Positions 1 through 8,710 of a stretch of 64,000 nucleotides of DNA are shown here, piece by piece. A model generated the notes under the pieces. It saw only the letters and a program-made list of their open reading frames with translations. It did not search any database and was not told the origin of the DNA. Each line of letters begins with the position of its first letter. The stretch's first letter is position 1. Source of the DNA: Azospirillum sp051124815 (GTDB taxonomy: Bacteria > Pseudomonadota > Alphaproteobacteria > Azospirillales > Azospirillaceae); assembly GCF_051124815.1 (NCBI RefSeq), contig NZ_CP118486.1:434001-498000 (forward strand), given 5' to 3'. The translations under genes and the position numbers were made by a program.

Positions 1-11
1 TCGACGACCAT
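1..11 (-). CDS. 5' end of a probable VapC-type toxin (cut by window edge)
   Basis: Only the first three codons and part of a fourth are visible on the minus strand, reading Met-Val-Val-(Asp/Glu). The ATG lies 3 nt after the stop codon of the VapB-like antitoxin, the usual gene arrangement of vapBC operons. PIN-domain toxins usually begin with a short hydrophobic stretch leading to a catalytic Asp, and this start is compatible with that. The rest of the gene lies outside the window, so the call rests on context. Confidence 0.4.
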
Positions 12-14
12 GAC

Positions 15-275
15 TCAGCGCGGCAGGCCGTGTTCGTCGTACAAGGCGGCGTCCGGGTTTCCGTCGTCATCCAGCGGCGGCAGCGCCTTCACCCGCGCCA
101 ACATGCGGTTCACCTTGGCCTGCTGGTCGGGAGTAAGGCCGGAGGTTGCCGGTCGCTCGGCACGGGCCAAGGCATCGCGCACGGCAGTGCGGACGACCTC
201 GTCGATACTCTGCCCCCGAATGGCTGCAAGCCGGCGGGCCAGGACTTCCGTTTCAGCACTCACCGGGATGGGCAT
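15..275 (-). CDS. VapB-like type II antitoxin
   Basis: An 86-residue protein that starts MPIPVSAETEVLARRLAA and contains a GQSIDEVVRTAVRDAL segment, the ribbon-helix-helix-like N-terminus of Rv0623/VapB-type antitoxins. The C-terminal half is acidic and proline-rich and should wrap the cognate PIN toxin. An in-frame ATG at 302 exists, but the ATG at 275 has AGGAG 6 nt upstream and is preferred. The next gene on the same strand starts 3 nt after the stop. Such proteins bind their own promoter; no operator was identified here. Confidence 0.7.
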   Translation of the reverse strand: MPIPVSAETEVLARRLAAIRGQSIDEVVRTAVRDALARAERPATSGLTPDQQAKVNRMLARVKALPPLDDDGNPDAALYDEHGLPR

Positions 276-383
276 CGGCGTCTCCTGCTTTCGATCGGGC
301 ACGGGACAATTGTGGCGCCCACGGAACCTTGCGGCAAGGCCGTGCTGCCGGATGCGGCTGAAAGACCGGCACCCGAACGGCGG

Positions 384-845
384 TCACCCCCCGATGTAGT
401 GCGGCATCAGCTTTGCCTGATCGCCGATCCAGACGCTGCAGCGGCTGTCCTGGTTGCGGAAGAAATAGGCCTTGCCGGGCTGGCGGCGGTTCTGGGGGTC
501 GATCAGGTTGGCGCCGCCGGAAAAGGCGACGCCATAGCGGTAATCCGGGGTCGATGCCCAATAGAGGCCGTCGATCTGCTGCAGGAAGGCGCCGCGCTGG
601 CACAGGTGCGACAGGGTGCGGTCAAACGTCGCAAGCCCCTTCAGGCCGTCGGGCAGCTTGTAGACCGCGCGGCTTTCGGTACGACGCAGGCGCGGCTCGT
701 GGCCGGGCGGGGGCGGTTCGTAGGCGCGGAAGGGCGGGCGCAGATGGCCGGGGTCGGTGCGGTCGGTGCGCAGAACCTCCTGTGCGCCGGCGGCGGCCGG
801 CAGCAGCGAAAGGGACAGCAGCAGGAGCATGAGGCGGCGGGTCAT
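384..845 (-). CDS. Small secreted protein at the end of the pel operon, function unknown
   Basis: A 153-residue protein with a clear Sec signal peptide (MTRRLMLLLLSLSLLPAAAGAQ, cleavage probably after AGA). The mature part is about 130 residues, rich in Arg and Pro, with two cysteines (in LCQRG and RCSVW) that could form a disulfide in the periplasm. Its ATG overlaps the pelG stop as ATGA, so it is translationally coupled to the Pel operon. I do not recognise the family. The context suggests an accessory envelope factor for Pel export or modification, which is inference only. Confidence 0.7.
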   Translation of the reverse strand: MTRRLMLLLLSLSLLPAAAGAQEVLRTDRTDPGHLRPPFRAYEPPPPGHEPRLRRTESRAVYKLPDGLKGLATFDRTLSHLCQRGAFLQQIDGLYWASTPDYRYGVAFSGGANLIDPQNRRQPGKAYFFRNQDSRCSVWIGDQAKLMPHYIGG

Positions 846-2221
846 CGCACCGACGGGTTGTTGGCGACGAAGGCGAAATAGGGCAGCCGCCGCACCGCGT
901 CGGCCACCATCAGATAGGCGACCGCGAAGGCCAGCAGCGAGCTGAGGAAATAGCCGTATCCATACCACGGGAAGCCCATCCGGCTGAACAGCAGGGTGAA
1001 GCCGGCGTTGGCCGCCATATAGACCAGCTGCACCGTCAGGTTCCGCGCCCGCAGGTCGAAATAGGCGAGGATCACCGTGCAGAACAGGAACATCACCTGG
1101 AAGAAGGCACCCAGCACGCCGAAGCGGAACATGCCGATCTGCTGGTACTGCAGGCCGATGGCGCCGACGATGGCCGGGGCCAGGAAGATGCAGACGGCGC
1201 AGACCGCCCCTTGCAGGATGACGAGGTTGCGGCTGCTGTCGAGCAGGGCGGCGATGATGGCGCGGTGGTTGCGGGCGATCTGGTCGAAGGTCGCGTGCTT
1301 CTGGATGTCGCGGTAGAAGGCCTGGTAATGCTCGAAGAAGCGGGTCTCGATGTTCACCGTGAACAGGGTCAGCGCCGGCAGCGTCGTCAGATAGGCGATG
1401 AACATGGCGCCGTCATAGGCGCTGTAGATCGCCATGGCGCCGGAGACCAGCTCGCGCTCCGGCGCGAACCACATGATCCACTTGTCGGTCCAGACCGCGG
1501 CGTTGGCGAAAAAGCCGATCAGCGCCAAGTCGGCGTATTTGCGGAAATAGGTAAGGAAGTCGAACAGCCGACCGACCGGATAGGGATATTCGGCCAGCAC
1601 CCGCGCGATCAGCCCGAACTGGATCACCGCCAGCCCGGCGGAGAACCCCCAGATCATCCCGGCGGCGCCGAAGCGGTCGCCCAACAGCACCGCCCCGGCC
1701 ATGCCGGCGGTCATGCCGACGCCGAAGGCGACGGTGACGGCCAGATAGTCCTTCAGCGCCGACAGGAAGATCGACACCACCCAGATGCCGCAGACCAGGA
1801 AGAAGTTCGCCAGCCCGCCCAGCATGATCGGCAGCGGCAGGCCGCTGAACAGCGGGTAGAAGGGCCCGGCGGTCAGGCCGGCGATGGCATAGGCCAGCCC
1901 CAGCGTCGCCAGCAGCATGCCGGGCGCCGCCTCCACCTCCTTGGCATAGATGGCGTCGGCGAGATAGCGGGTGGCGACCAGCACCAGCGGCCCGGTGAAC
2001 ACCACCGAGAAGCAGAAATTGTAGATCACCACCACGCGGAACAGCGTCAACTGCTCCGGCCCCACCAGATCGCGGCCGAACAGCGTGATGCCGGCCAGCG
2101 CCAGGATGGTGAACATCCAAGGGCCGGAGGTGATGAAGGCGGAATGGGCATAGCCCTGCAGCACGCCCAGCAGGTCGTCGCGCCGGGCCAGCCGGCGGAG
2201 CGCGAAGCCGATGCCGGCCAT
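842..2221 (-). CDS. pelG: Pel exopolysaccharide inner-membrane transporter PelG
   Basis: A 459-residue polytopic membrane protein of about the length of characterised PelG (MATE/Wzx-like, about 12 TM segments). It starts MAGIGFALRRLARRDDLL, the conserved PelG N-terminus, and contains the GPWMFTILAL first TM segment. PelG forms the inner-membrane synthase/export complex with PelF, PelE and PelD. Its start lies 1 nt from the pelF stop and its stop overlaps the next small gene. No truncation or missing segment is evident. Confidence 0.95.
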   Translation of the reverse strand: MAGIGFALRRLARRDDLLGVLQGYAHSAFITSGPWMFTILALAGITLFGRDLVGPEQLTLFRVVVIYNFCFSVVFTGPLVLVATRYLADAIYAKEVEAAPGMLLATLGLAYAIAGLTAGPFYPLFSGLPLPIMLGGLANFFLVCGIWVVSIFLSALKDYLAVTVAFGVGMTAGMAGAVLLGDRFGAAGMIWGFSAGLAVIQFGLIARVLAEYPYPVGRLFDFLTYFRKYADLALIGFFANAAVWTDKWIMWFAPERELVSGAMAIYSAYDGAMFIAYLTTLPALTLFTVNIETRFFEHYQAFYRDIQKHATFDQIARNHRAIIAALLDSSRNLVILQGAVCAVCIFLAPAIVGAIGLQYQQIGMFRFGVLGAFFQVMFLFCTVILAYFDLRARNLTVQLVYMAANAGFTLLFSRMGFPWYGYGYFLSSLLAFAVAYLMVADAVRRLPYFAFVANNPSVR

Positions 2222-2222
2222 C

Positions 2223-3791
2223 TCAGGCGGCTCCCTTCAGGTCGAAATCGGCGCGATCCAGGATCGGCCGGGTCGGCATGGCGATATGCTCGTCATAGAT
2301 GGCGCGATAGACGCGGTCGATGGCGATCTTGTCGTAGGATTGGGCGACGCGCCGGGCGATGGCCTGCGCGCAACGCTCCCGCCAGGGGCGGTCGAGCAGC
2401 AGGGCGCGCAGCTCCCGCGCGGTGTCGAGCGGGCTGGCGAGCGGCGTCACCGCCCCGCCCGGCCCCAGCGGCGGCACCTCGTCCGGCCGGCCCATCAGCA
2501 GTTCCGAACAGGACCCGACATCGGTCGCCACCGTCGGCACGCCGGACGCCCCGGCTTCCAGGATCACCAGCGGCTGTGCCTCGCTGACGCTGGTCAGCGC
2601 AATGGCGTCGATCCTGCCCAGCCAGTCGGTCAGCTTGACCCGGCCGGCGAAGATCACCGTCTGCTCCAGCCCCAGATGCTTCACGATGGTGCGGCATTCC
2701 TCGACATAGCCGGGATCCTCCTCCAGCGGGCCGAGGATCATCGCCTTCAGGTCGGGGATGTCCTCGCGCAGGATGCCGGCGGCGCGGATGTAGGTCTTCA
2801 CGTCCTTGATCGGCACGACGCGGCCGATCAGGGCGATGGTGGGCGGACGCGGCGCGGGATCGCGCCGGACCTGGGAATAGCCGGCATAGTCGATGCCGTT
2901 GGGCACGATCATCAGCTTGGCCGGGTCGGCGCCCTGGCGGCGCTGGAACTCCTGGTTTCCGCCGTACAAGGTGATGATGCGGTCGCAGGCGTCGTAACAG
3001 GCCTTGGAGTAGCTGGCGAAGGTGTCCAACCACAGATCGCGCAGGTCGCGCTTCTTACGGTCGAGCGCGAGCGAGGTATCGGCCCCCTCGAACAGCCATT
3101 CGGCCATCAGGATCTCGATGCGCCGTTCATTGGTGTAGATGCCGTGTTCGGTCAGCAGGGCCGGCCGTCCGGTCTCCAGCCGCGCCCGCGCGGCGAACAG
3201 CCCGGCATAGCCGGTGGAGATGGCATGGTAGACCGAGGCCTGCGGCATCGGCACCAGCAGGGTGGCGAACAGCCCGCTCATCAGCGCGCGGCTGCCCCAG
3301 AAATATTCGAGGAAGGAGGCGTCCGGCAGGGCGGCCCTGCACATGCGGACCACCATCTGGAAGGCGTCCTCGGAATTCAGCAGCGCCCGCTTGCCGATCC
3401 GGCCGCGCCGGGGGGCCAGCAGGCGCAGAACCTCGGCGACCTCGGCCAGCCCTCCACCCTGCTGCAGGCGGGCGAGCGGTTTTTCCAGGGCCGCCACCAG
3501 CCGTCCGGTGCCGGGCTGCCAGCGCCAGCCGACGGGCGGGTCCTGCAGATAGACGTGGGTCAGGCCGGTGACGTTGGCCGGCAGATCGTAGGCGAGCTTG
3601 CGGGCGCCGCGGTCGGCGACCAGCGCCACGATGTGGAAGGTCAGGTCGGAGTGGGAGCGGATCAGGTCGTGCGTCCAGGTCGACACGCCGCCGGCGACAT
3701 AGGGATAGGATCCCTCCATCAGCAGGCAGACGTCGGCCTTGGGGGCGCGGGGCGCTTCTGGCGGCAGCGGCTGGGACGGGGGGCGGCTCAT
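2223..3791 (-). CDS. pelF: Pel polymerase glycosyltransferase PelF (GT4)
   Basis: A 522-residue cytosolic GT-B glycosyltransferase. The N-terminal domain has VCLLMEGSYPYVAGGVSTW, the PelF signature, and LTEHGIYTNERR. The C-terminal nucleotide-sugar domain has IALIGRVVPIKDVKTYI and an EX7E motif (SEAQPLVILEAGASG). In Pseudomonas, PelF uses UDP-GlcNAc and UDP-GalNAc to polymerise Pel on the cytoplasmic face of the PelDEG complex. I chose the Met at 3791 because it overlaps the pelE stop as ATGA and is followed by a normal PelF N-terminus; upstream in-frame codons are pelE sequence. Confidence 0.96.
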   Translation of the reverse strand: MSRPPSQPLPPEAPRAPKADVCLLMEGSYPYVAGGVSTWTHDLIRSHSDLTFHIVALVADRGARKLAYDLPANVTGLTHVYLQDPPVGWRWQPGTGRLVAALEKPLARLQQGGGLAEVAEVLRLLAPRRGRIGKRALLNSEDAFQMVVRMCRAALPDASFLEYFWGSRALMSGLFATLLVPMPQASVYHAISTGYAGLFAARARLETGRPALLTEHGIYTNERRIEILMAEWLFEGADTSLALDRKKRDLRDLWLDTFASYSKACYDACDRIITLYGGNQEFQRRQGADPAKLMIVPNGIDYAGYSQVRRDPAPRPPTIALIGRVVPIKDVKTYIRAAGILREDIPDLKAMILGPLEEDPGYVEECRTIVKHLGLEQTVIFAGRVKLTDWLGRIDAIALTSVSEAQPLVILEAGASGVPTVATDVGSCSELLMGRPDEVPPLGPGGAVTPLASPLDTARELRALLLDRPWRERCAQAIARRVAQSYDKIAIDRVYRAIYDEHIAMPTRPILDRADFDLKGAA

Positions 3792-4915
3792 GCGGCCAGT
3801 TCCTTGGCGGCGGTCTCGGCGACGGCGGTTTCGTCGTCGCGCCACAGGGCGAAGACGTCGCGCAGCGCATCGGGCAACGCCGCCCCGTCGCCCAGCAGGT
3901 CGGGCCGGCGCAGGGGCAGCGCCCGCAGGTCGGTGAAGCGGCCGAGCCGGAACAGGCTTTCGGCATACCAGAACAGGATTCGGCTGTCGGCGGTGCGGTC
4001 GATCAGCGGTTCCAGCCGCGCCGCCGCCTCCGCCGCCAGTCCGCAGCGCAGCAGCAGCCGGCCGAGGTCGAGGCGGATGGCGTCGTCGTCGGGTGCCAGT
4101 TCCAGGCTGCGGCGGTAACCGTCCAGCGCCTTCTCGCGGATCTCCGCCTCGCGGTTGGAATCGAGCAGGCCGCAGAAGGCGTAGTCGTCGAGGTGGCGGG
4201 ACAGGGCGGCCAGGGCGCCGGCATCGTCAGGATTGGCGCGGGCGGCATGGTCGAGCGAAAGCCAGCGCTCGTTGAACTCATGCTCCACCCGCGCGGTGGC
4301 GGTGGCGGCCTGGACGCGGACGGACGGGTCGGCATCGGCGAGGCCGGCCTTCAGCGCGGGCGTGAAGGCGGGACGGAAATGGCGGGCGACCAGCGCGATC
4401 ACCGCCTGCTTCTGCTGCGGCGTGCCCATCCACATCATGTCGGTGAAGGATTCGCCGGCCACCAGATGGGCGTTCTCGCGGCCCGACACGATCAGCTCGT
4501 ACAACTCCTGCGCCGGGCCGGTCTCGCTTTCGGGGAAAAGGGAGAGATACCAGTCCTGGAAGCCGGTGGCATAGCGGCTGAACAGCGCCAGCAGCGCGGC
4601 GGTCACCAGCGTGCAGGCGGCGCCCAGCGGACCCAGCGGCACCATGGTCACCAGCAGCAGCCCGGCCAGCCGCAGGTCGCGGCCCCGTCGCGCCCGGCTG
4701 CGCAGCCACAGCCCGACCAGCCCGCAGACCAGCAGATGCAGCGCCGCGGCCGACGGTCCGGCGAAAGGTACGCCGGACAGGCCGACCGCCAGCACCCCGG
4801 CGTCGAGCAGGCCGGCGCCGAGCGTCACCGCCACCAGTTCGCCGGTGCCGGCGGCCGGGCGGTCGCCCGCCAGCGTGCCGGCGGACCCGGGAAAATCGGG
4901 AGCGGAGTCGGTCAT
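3788..4915 (-). CDS. pelE: Pel membrane-anchored TPR protein PelE
   Basis: A 375-residue protein. Residues about 25-120 form hydrophobic helices (LVAVTLGAGLLDAGVLAVGL and following segments). The remainder is alpha-helical with TPR-like repeats, such as ALDGYRRSLELAPDDDAIRL. PelE organises the cytoplasmic synthase complex with PelD, PelF and PelG. The ATG overlaps the pelD stop (ATGA) and the stop overlaps pelF, so pelD-E-F are translationally coupled. It is somewhat longer than P. aeruginosa PelE. The call rests on position and topology as well as local similarity. Confidence 0.85.
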   Translation of the reverse strand: MTDSAPDFPGSAGTLAGDRPAAGTGELVAVTLGAGLLDAGVLAVGLSGVPFAGPSAAALHLLVCGLVGLWLRSRARRGRDLRLAGLLLVTMVPLGPLGAACTLVTAALLALFSRYATGFQDWYLSLFPESETGPAQELYELIVSGRENAHLVAGESFTDMMWMGTPQQKQAVIALVARHFRPAFTPALKAGLADADPSVRVQAATATARVEHEFNERWLSLDHAARANPDDAGALAALSRHLDDYAFCGLLDSNREAEIREKALDGYRRSLELAPDDDAIRLDLGRLLLRCGLAAEAAARLEPLIDRTADSRILFWYAESLFRLGRFTDLRALPLRRPDLLGDGAALPDALRDVFALWRDDETAVAETAAKELAA

Positions 4916-6321
4916 CCCGCCCCCTCCGTCACGGCTTTGTCGCCTGCCGGCTCCGGCTCGGGCGGTTCGACCCGGCGGGTGACGAAGCCGATGGGGATGT
5001 TGGACAGCCCGTCGGGCAGCTCGCGGCGCACCGCGCGTTCCAGCTTCGCCTCCACCAGCTTGGCGCCCTCCAGCGGCGTGCCGGCCAGGATCACGCCGAA
5101 GGACGTGCCCTGATGGCCGAAGTCGCAGGCAAGGTCGGTGTCGCGCAGACTGCCGCGCACCGCCGTGCCGATGGCGGCGGCAAGATCCGCGCGCTGGCCG
5201 ACCGACAGACGGGACAGGCCGGTGGGGCGGATGGTGATGGCCGTCGTCTCGAACCCCATGCGGCGGCCGAGCAGGGCCAGGAACTCCGCCTGCCGGCCGA
5301 TGTAGCTGGAGGAATAGAGCGCGTCGTCGGTGAAGACCCGCTGTTCGTTGGCGGTGCGGAACTGGCGCGCCTTGGCCAGCGCGGTGCCGATCCATTCGCA
5401 CAGGATGCGGAAATTCTCGACCGTGTTGACGCTGAGATCGGTGAAGCCCAGGCTTTCGACCTTCACCATGCCGACCACCTCGCCGGTGTCGCTGCTGACC
5501 AGCGGCCCGGCCAGCACGCCCTCGCCGGCCAGGATGCGCTCGTCCTCCATCCGGTTGACGCAGAGCTGCCGCTGGCGGGCGATGACGGTCTGGAACAGCG
5601 GAGTGCCGCTGTCGAACCAGCGGGCATAGCTGTCGTGGTCGTCGTCCCAGCCCTCGTTCGTCACCGATTCCAGCACGTCGTTGTTCAGCAGGAACAGCGA
5701 GAACTTCTCCGGCTTCATGACGGTGCGGACGAGGTCGGCGACGCCCAGCATCACTTCCCCCTCGTCCAGATGGTCGATGGACTTGGCGGCCTGATAGAGG
5801 GTGAAGACGGTGCGCAGCTGGCCGGCGACGCGGGTCTCCAGGCTCTCCTTCACCGATTTCAGCGCGCGGTAGGAGCGGGCGATGGCCTCCGCCTCCTGCC
5901 GGGCGGCGGCAAGTCCGGCGCGCAGTTCCTCGCGCTCGCGCAGCTGGCGCATGCGCAGCTCGCCGAACAGAACGGCGGCGACCAGCCACAGGATCGGCTC
6001 GCGCGTCAGGGTGAAGAGATGGTCGTAGAGGTCCTGGTCGATGCCGGCATCCGGCATGTTGCCGAGCCGCAGCGCCACCGACGCCACCAGCGCCGCCAGC
6101 ACGCCCTCGCTGGTGCCGTACTGGATCGCCAGCAGCAGGACCGGGATCCAGAAGGGATGCGGCTGCACCCCGTCGAAGCGCGTCCCGGCACCCAGCCAGA
6201 CATCCAGCCCCAGCGCCACGGCGAAGAACAGCAGCAGTTCCGCCAGCGCGACCGGCCGCAGGCCGAACCAGCGGCGGGGGGATGCACCGTCGGTGGGGGG
6301 TGGACTAGGCGGGCTGCTCAT
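4912..6321 (-). CDS. pelD: Pel c-di-GMP receptor PelD
   Basis: A 469-residue protein: about four N-terminal TM helices (residues ~25-130), a coiled-coil linker (~125-165), a GAF domain (~165-320) and a C-terminal degenerate GGDEF domain. PelD binds c-di-GMP and activates PelF. The inhibitory-site motif RxxD is present as RDTD at residues 393-396, placed as in Pseudomonas PelD, and no catalytic GG(D/E)EF loop is seen, so it is a receptor rather than a cyclase. The stop overlaps pelE; pelC lies 13 nt upstream. Confidence 0.94.
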   Translation of the reverse strand: MSSPPSPPPTDGASPRRWFGLRPVALAELLLFFAVALGLDVWLGAGTRFDGVQPHPFWIPVLLLAIQYGTSEGVLAALVASVALRLGNMPDAGIDQDLYDHLFTLTREPILWLVAAVLFGELRMRQLREREELRAGLAAARQEAEAIARSYRALKSVKESLETRVAGQLRTVFTLYQAAKSIDHLDEGEVMLGVADLVRTVMKPEKFSLFLLNNDVLESVTNEGWDDDHDSYARWFDSGTPLFQTVIARQRQLCVNRMEDERILAGEGVLAGPLVSSDTGEVVGMVKVESLGFTDLSVNTVENFRILCEWIGTALAKARQFRTANEQRVFTDDALYSSSYIGRQAEFLALLGRRMGFETTAITIRPTGLSRLSVGQRADLAAAIGTAVRGSLRDTDLACDFGHQGTSFGVILAGTPLEGAKLVEAKLERAVRRELPDGLSNIPIGFVTRRVEPPEPEPAGDKAVTEGAG

Positions 6322-6334
6322 GCTGGGCCAGACC

Positions 6335-6958
6335 TCAGCGATTGCCGGCGACCACCGGCCGCAGGCTGTCGATCATCCGCGCCGCCACCCGCTGGGCGAC
6401 GTTGTTGACGCTGTCGCGGCTGAAATAGCCGCGGCCGGCCTCCGACTGGCTGGAGGTCCACAGCACGGCGCCGTCGGAGCTGCGGACCAGCCGGGCGTTC
6501 AGGCCGACCACCGGCTCCTCGCGCAGGCCATGCTGGTAACCATATTCCGACACGCTGCCGGCCAGCACCGCGTCCACCCCCAGCATCCGGCCGGCGGCCT
6601 GGGCATCCGGCGGGGCGGCGTCGGCCGGCGTGTCCGTGGTGGCGGCATCGCCGGCCGGCTTGGCGGCGGACAGGCGGCTGCGGACGCGGGACGCATCCAT
6701 GCTGCGGATGCCGTCGACGCCGTACAGCTCGGTGGAGACGATGTCGGCGGCGATCTGGCCGGCGTTGGGGTGGTTGGTCAGATTCTCGAAGGGCAGGACG
6801 GCGACGGTCGAGCCGGCCGGCAGCACGGCGCCCGGCTGGGCGAAGTCGCGGCTGTTGATCCGGCCGAAGCTGCAGCCCGCCAGCAGCAGCCCCGCCACCA
6901 GCAGCGCCCCACCGGCCCGCACACCCTTGCCCTTCATTCCCGCACCCTTTCGCCGCAT
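6335..6958 (-). CDS. pelC: Pel outer-membrane lipoprotein PelC
   Basis: A 207-residue lipoprotein with lipobox LLAGC after a hydrophobic signal sequence. The mature domain includes STVAVLPFENLTNHPNAG and an ARLVRSSDGAVLWTSS strand, typical of PelC, which forms a dodecameric ring under the PelB barrel and guides the cationic polymer. An Ala/Pro/Asp-rich insertion near the middle (AGDAATTDTPADAAPP) makes it longer than the 172-residue P. aeruginosa protein. The start at 6958 has AAGGTGG upstream; an internal ATG at 6937 is also possible. Confidence 0.92.
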   Translation of the reverse strand: MRRKGAGMKGKGVRAGGALLVAGLLLAGCSFGRINSRDFAQPGAVLPAGSTVAVLPFENLTNHPNAGQIAADIVSTELYGVDGIRSMDASRVRSRLSAAKPAGDAATTDTPADAAPPDAQAAGRMLGVDAVLAGSVSEYGYQHGLREEPVVGLNARLVRSSDGAVLWTSSQSEAGRGYFSRDSVNNVAQRVAARMIDSLRPVVAGNR

Positions 6959-6999
6959 CGCAATTCCACCTTTTTTAACCATAAAGTGTTGACACACCG

Positions 7000-8544
7000 T
7001 CAATAACGCCAGACCAGACTGACGCCGGCGCTGTTCACAGCGCTGGCCGTGCCGCGCGACGTGGAGCGGGCATGGCTGGCGCGAAAATTCAGCTCCAGAT
7101 TGTCCGCCGGTTCCCAGCCGATGGACAGCGATCCTTGCGGCCCGCTGCGGCCCCGCCGGTCATAGGCGTAGCCGACCTGCACCGCATAGCGGACGTAATC
7201 GGTCAGATAGTCCTCTGCGTTGAGCTGCAGCGCGTGGATCTCGCGCGTCGCCGCCGGCAGCGGAACGAAAGGCTGGCCGAGCGCGTCCTGCCGCTCCTCA
7301 CGGTGGGCGACATATTCGGCGTCCAGCACATAGGCGACGCTGACCAGCGGCCCGACCGGGTTCAGCGTGTAGCGGAGCGATCCGTCCACCGTCGCGCTAC
7401 GCGCCAGATCGGCGTCGCCGGCAAGGCCATAGCGGTTGTAGCCGGCGCCGAGCGACAGGAACCAGCGGTCGGACAGCCGGTCCTCGTGCTGGGCGAACAG
7501 GCGGTCGCGCCGGCCGCCGTCGGCGATGCCCTCCAGGAAGGCGAAGCTCGGCTCGCTCCAGGCGAAGCCGGCGCGCGTCTCGGTCTCGTCGCCGCGCCAG
7601 CCATGGGTGTAGCCGGCGCCCAGCGTCTGCGGCGCGGCGTAAAGCGACAGGGTGGAGCGCTCGAATTCCGGCCAATCATGGACCAGCGCCGCCTCCAGCC
7701 GGGAGCGGGCGCCGTGGAACGGCTCCAGCCGGCCATCCTCGCGGCGGGCGGCGTCGACATCGACACCGCGGCGTTCCACCGCCCAGGTGAAGGCGGTGGA
7801 GCGGCCGAGCTCCTGCACGCCGCTGAAGCGGGCGATGCGCTGCATGTCGGCGTTGCGCACCTTCTGCCAGTCGAGGTCGAGGCGGCTGCGGTCCGCATTC
7901 TCGTGCAGAAGCAGCGCCTTGCCCTGCACCAGGGAGGGTTCGTCGGGCGTCAGCTCCAGCGCCGTGTCATAGGCCCGGATCGCCTCGCGCCAGCGGCCGA
8001 GCCGTTCCTCCGCCTGGGCCAGCAGGGCGGAGGACTGGGCATCGCCGGGGTCCTGTTCCAGCAGGTCGCGCAGCAGGCTCCGCGCCGGCCGGACGTCGCC
8101 GCCCTCCATCAGCGCCAGCGCACGGAAATAGTCGAGACGCCGGCGGGCGGCACGGTCGGCGGCCTGCGCCTCGCGGCTGGGCGCGGCGGCGGGCGAGCGG
8201 GTCAGGGAGACGGTCAGGCCGGTGGGATCGGTGGCGGGGGCGGCCTCGACGCCGGTGGCGAGGACCAGGACGACGCTGTCGTAGCCGTAGAGGATGTTGT
8301 CGACCCAGGACTCCAGCCGCTCCGGCACGCGGTCGAGCGCGACGTCGCCCAGCGGGCGGCTGAAGCGCAGGATCAACTCGCGGCCGTCGCGCCGGGATTC
8401 GGTGGCGACCGGGCCGGGCCAATGCAGGGCGAAGCGGGCGGCGCGATCCTCGCGTACGGCTTCGAGGCGGGCCGAGGGCGTTTGGGCGTAGGCGGGGGCG
8501 GCGGCGAGGAGGGCTAGGGCGAGGGCAAGCACACCCGCCTTCAA
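7000..8544 (-). CDS. pelB: Outer-membrane beta-barrel half of PelB, as a separate gene with its own signal peptide
   Basis: About 514 residues. A Sec signal peptide (LKAGVLALALALLAAAPAYAQ) leads to a ~100-residue beta-rich domain, two or three TPRs (residues ~150-240) and a ~16-strand-like barrel ending SAGVSLVWRY with the terminal aromatic expected for outer-membrane porins. P. aeruginosa PelB is one 1193-residue protein with TPR and barrel fused; here the barrel is separate. The TTG start at 8544 is my best choice: GGGGAGAGG from the adjacent palindromic repeat lies just upstream and the signal peptide then begins Met-Lys-Ala. An ATG at 8730 is in frame but would translate the whole repeat. 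Confidence 0.8.
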   Translation of the reverse strand: MKAGVLALALALLAAAPAYAQTPSARLEAVREDRAARFALHWPGPVATESRRDGRELILRFSRPLGDVALDRVPERLESWVDNILYGYDSVVLVLATGVEAAPATDPTGLTVSLTRSPAAAPSREAQAADRAARRRLDYFRALALMEGGDVRPARSLLRDLLEQDPGDAQSSALLAQAEERLGRWREAIRAYDTALELTPDEPSLVQGKALLLHENADRSRLDLDWQKVRNADMQRIARFSGVQELGRSTAFTWAVERRGVDVDAARREDGRLEPFHGARSRLEAALVHDWPEFERSTLSLYAAPQTLGAGYTHGWRGDETETRAGFAWSEPSFAFLEGIADGGRRDRLFAQHEDRLSDRWFLSLGAGYNRYGLAGDADLARSATVDGSLRYTLNPVGPLVSVAYVLDAEYVAHREERQDALGQPFVPLPAATREIHALQLNAEDYLTDYVRYAVQVGYAYDRRGRSGPQGSLSIGWEPADNLELNFRASHARSTSRGTASAVNSAGVSLVWRY

Positions 8545-8545
8545 T

Positions 8546-8685
8546 CCCCTCTCCCCCCCGGGGAGAGGGTTAGGGTGAGGGGGAGACGTAGCGAGGATTC
8601 TCGGGAAGCCACGCCGTGCATCCCCCTCACCCTCCCCGCGCCACGGGCGCGGGGTCCCTCCCTCTCCCCGGGGGGGAGAGGGGAA
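8546..8685. repeat. Family 1 GC-rich palindromic repeat, between the two pelB halves
   Basis: A ~140-bp element with inverted CTCTCCCC/GGGGAGAG ends and internal CCCTCACCC / GGGTGAGGG blocks. The same architecture recurs at 13991-14107, 52328-52500 and 62121-62232. If translated it gives the PHPNPLPGGERG-type peptide. It fills most of the gap between the pelB TPR stop (8711) and the barrel start (8544). Its GGGGAGAGG end may act as the ribosome-binding site of the barrel gene. Confidence 0.85.
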
Positions 8686-8710
8686 AAAACGCGGGGACGT
8701 TAAGAAGCGA

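Noticed and set aside
8545..8710. pelB split as a simple frameshift or sequencing error.
   Set aside because: The two halves are separated by a 165-nt spacer with a full repeat, and the barrel half has its own signal peptide, so a single-base error cannot join them.
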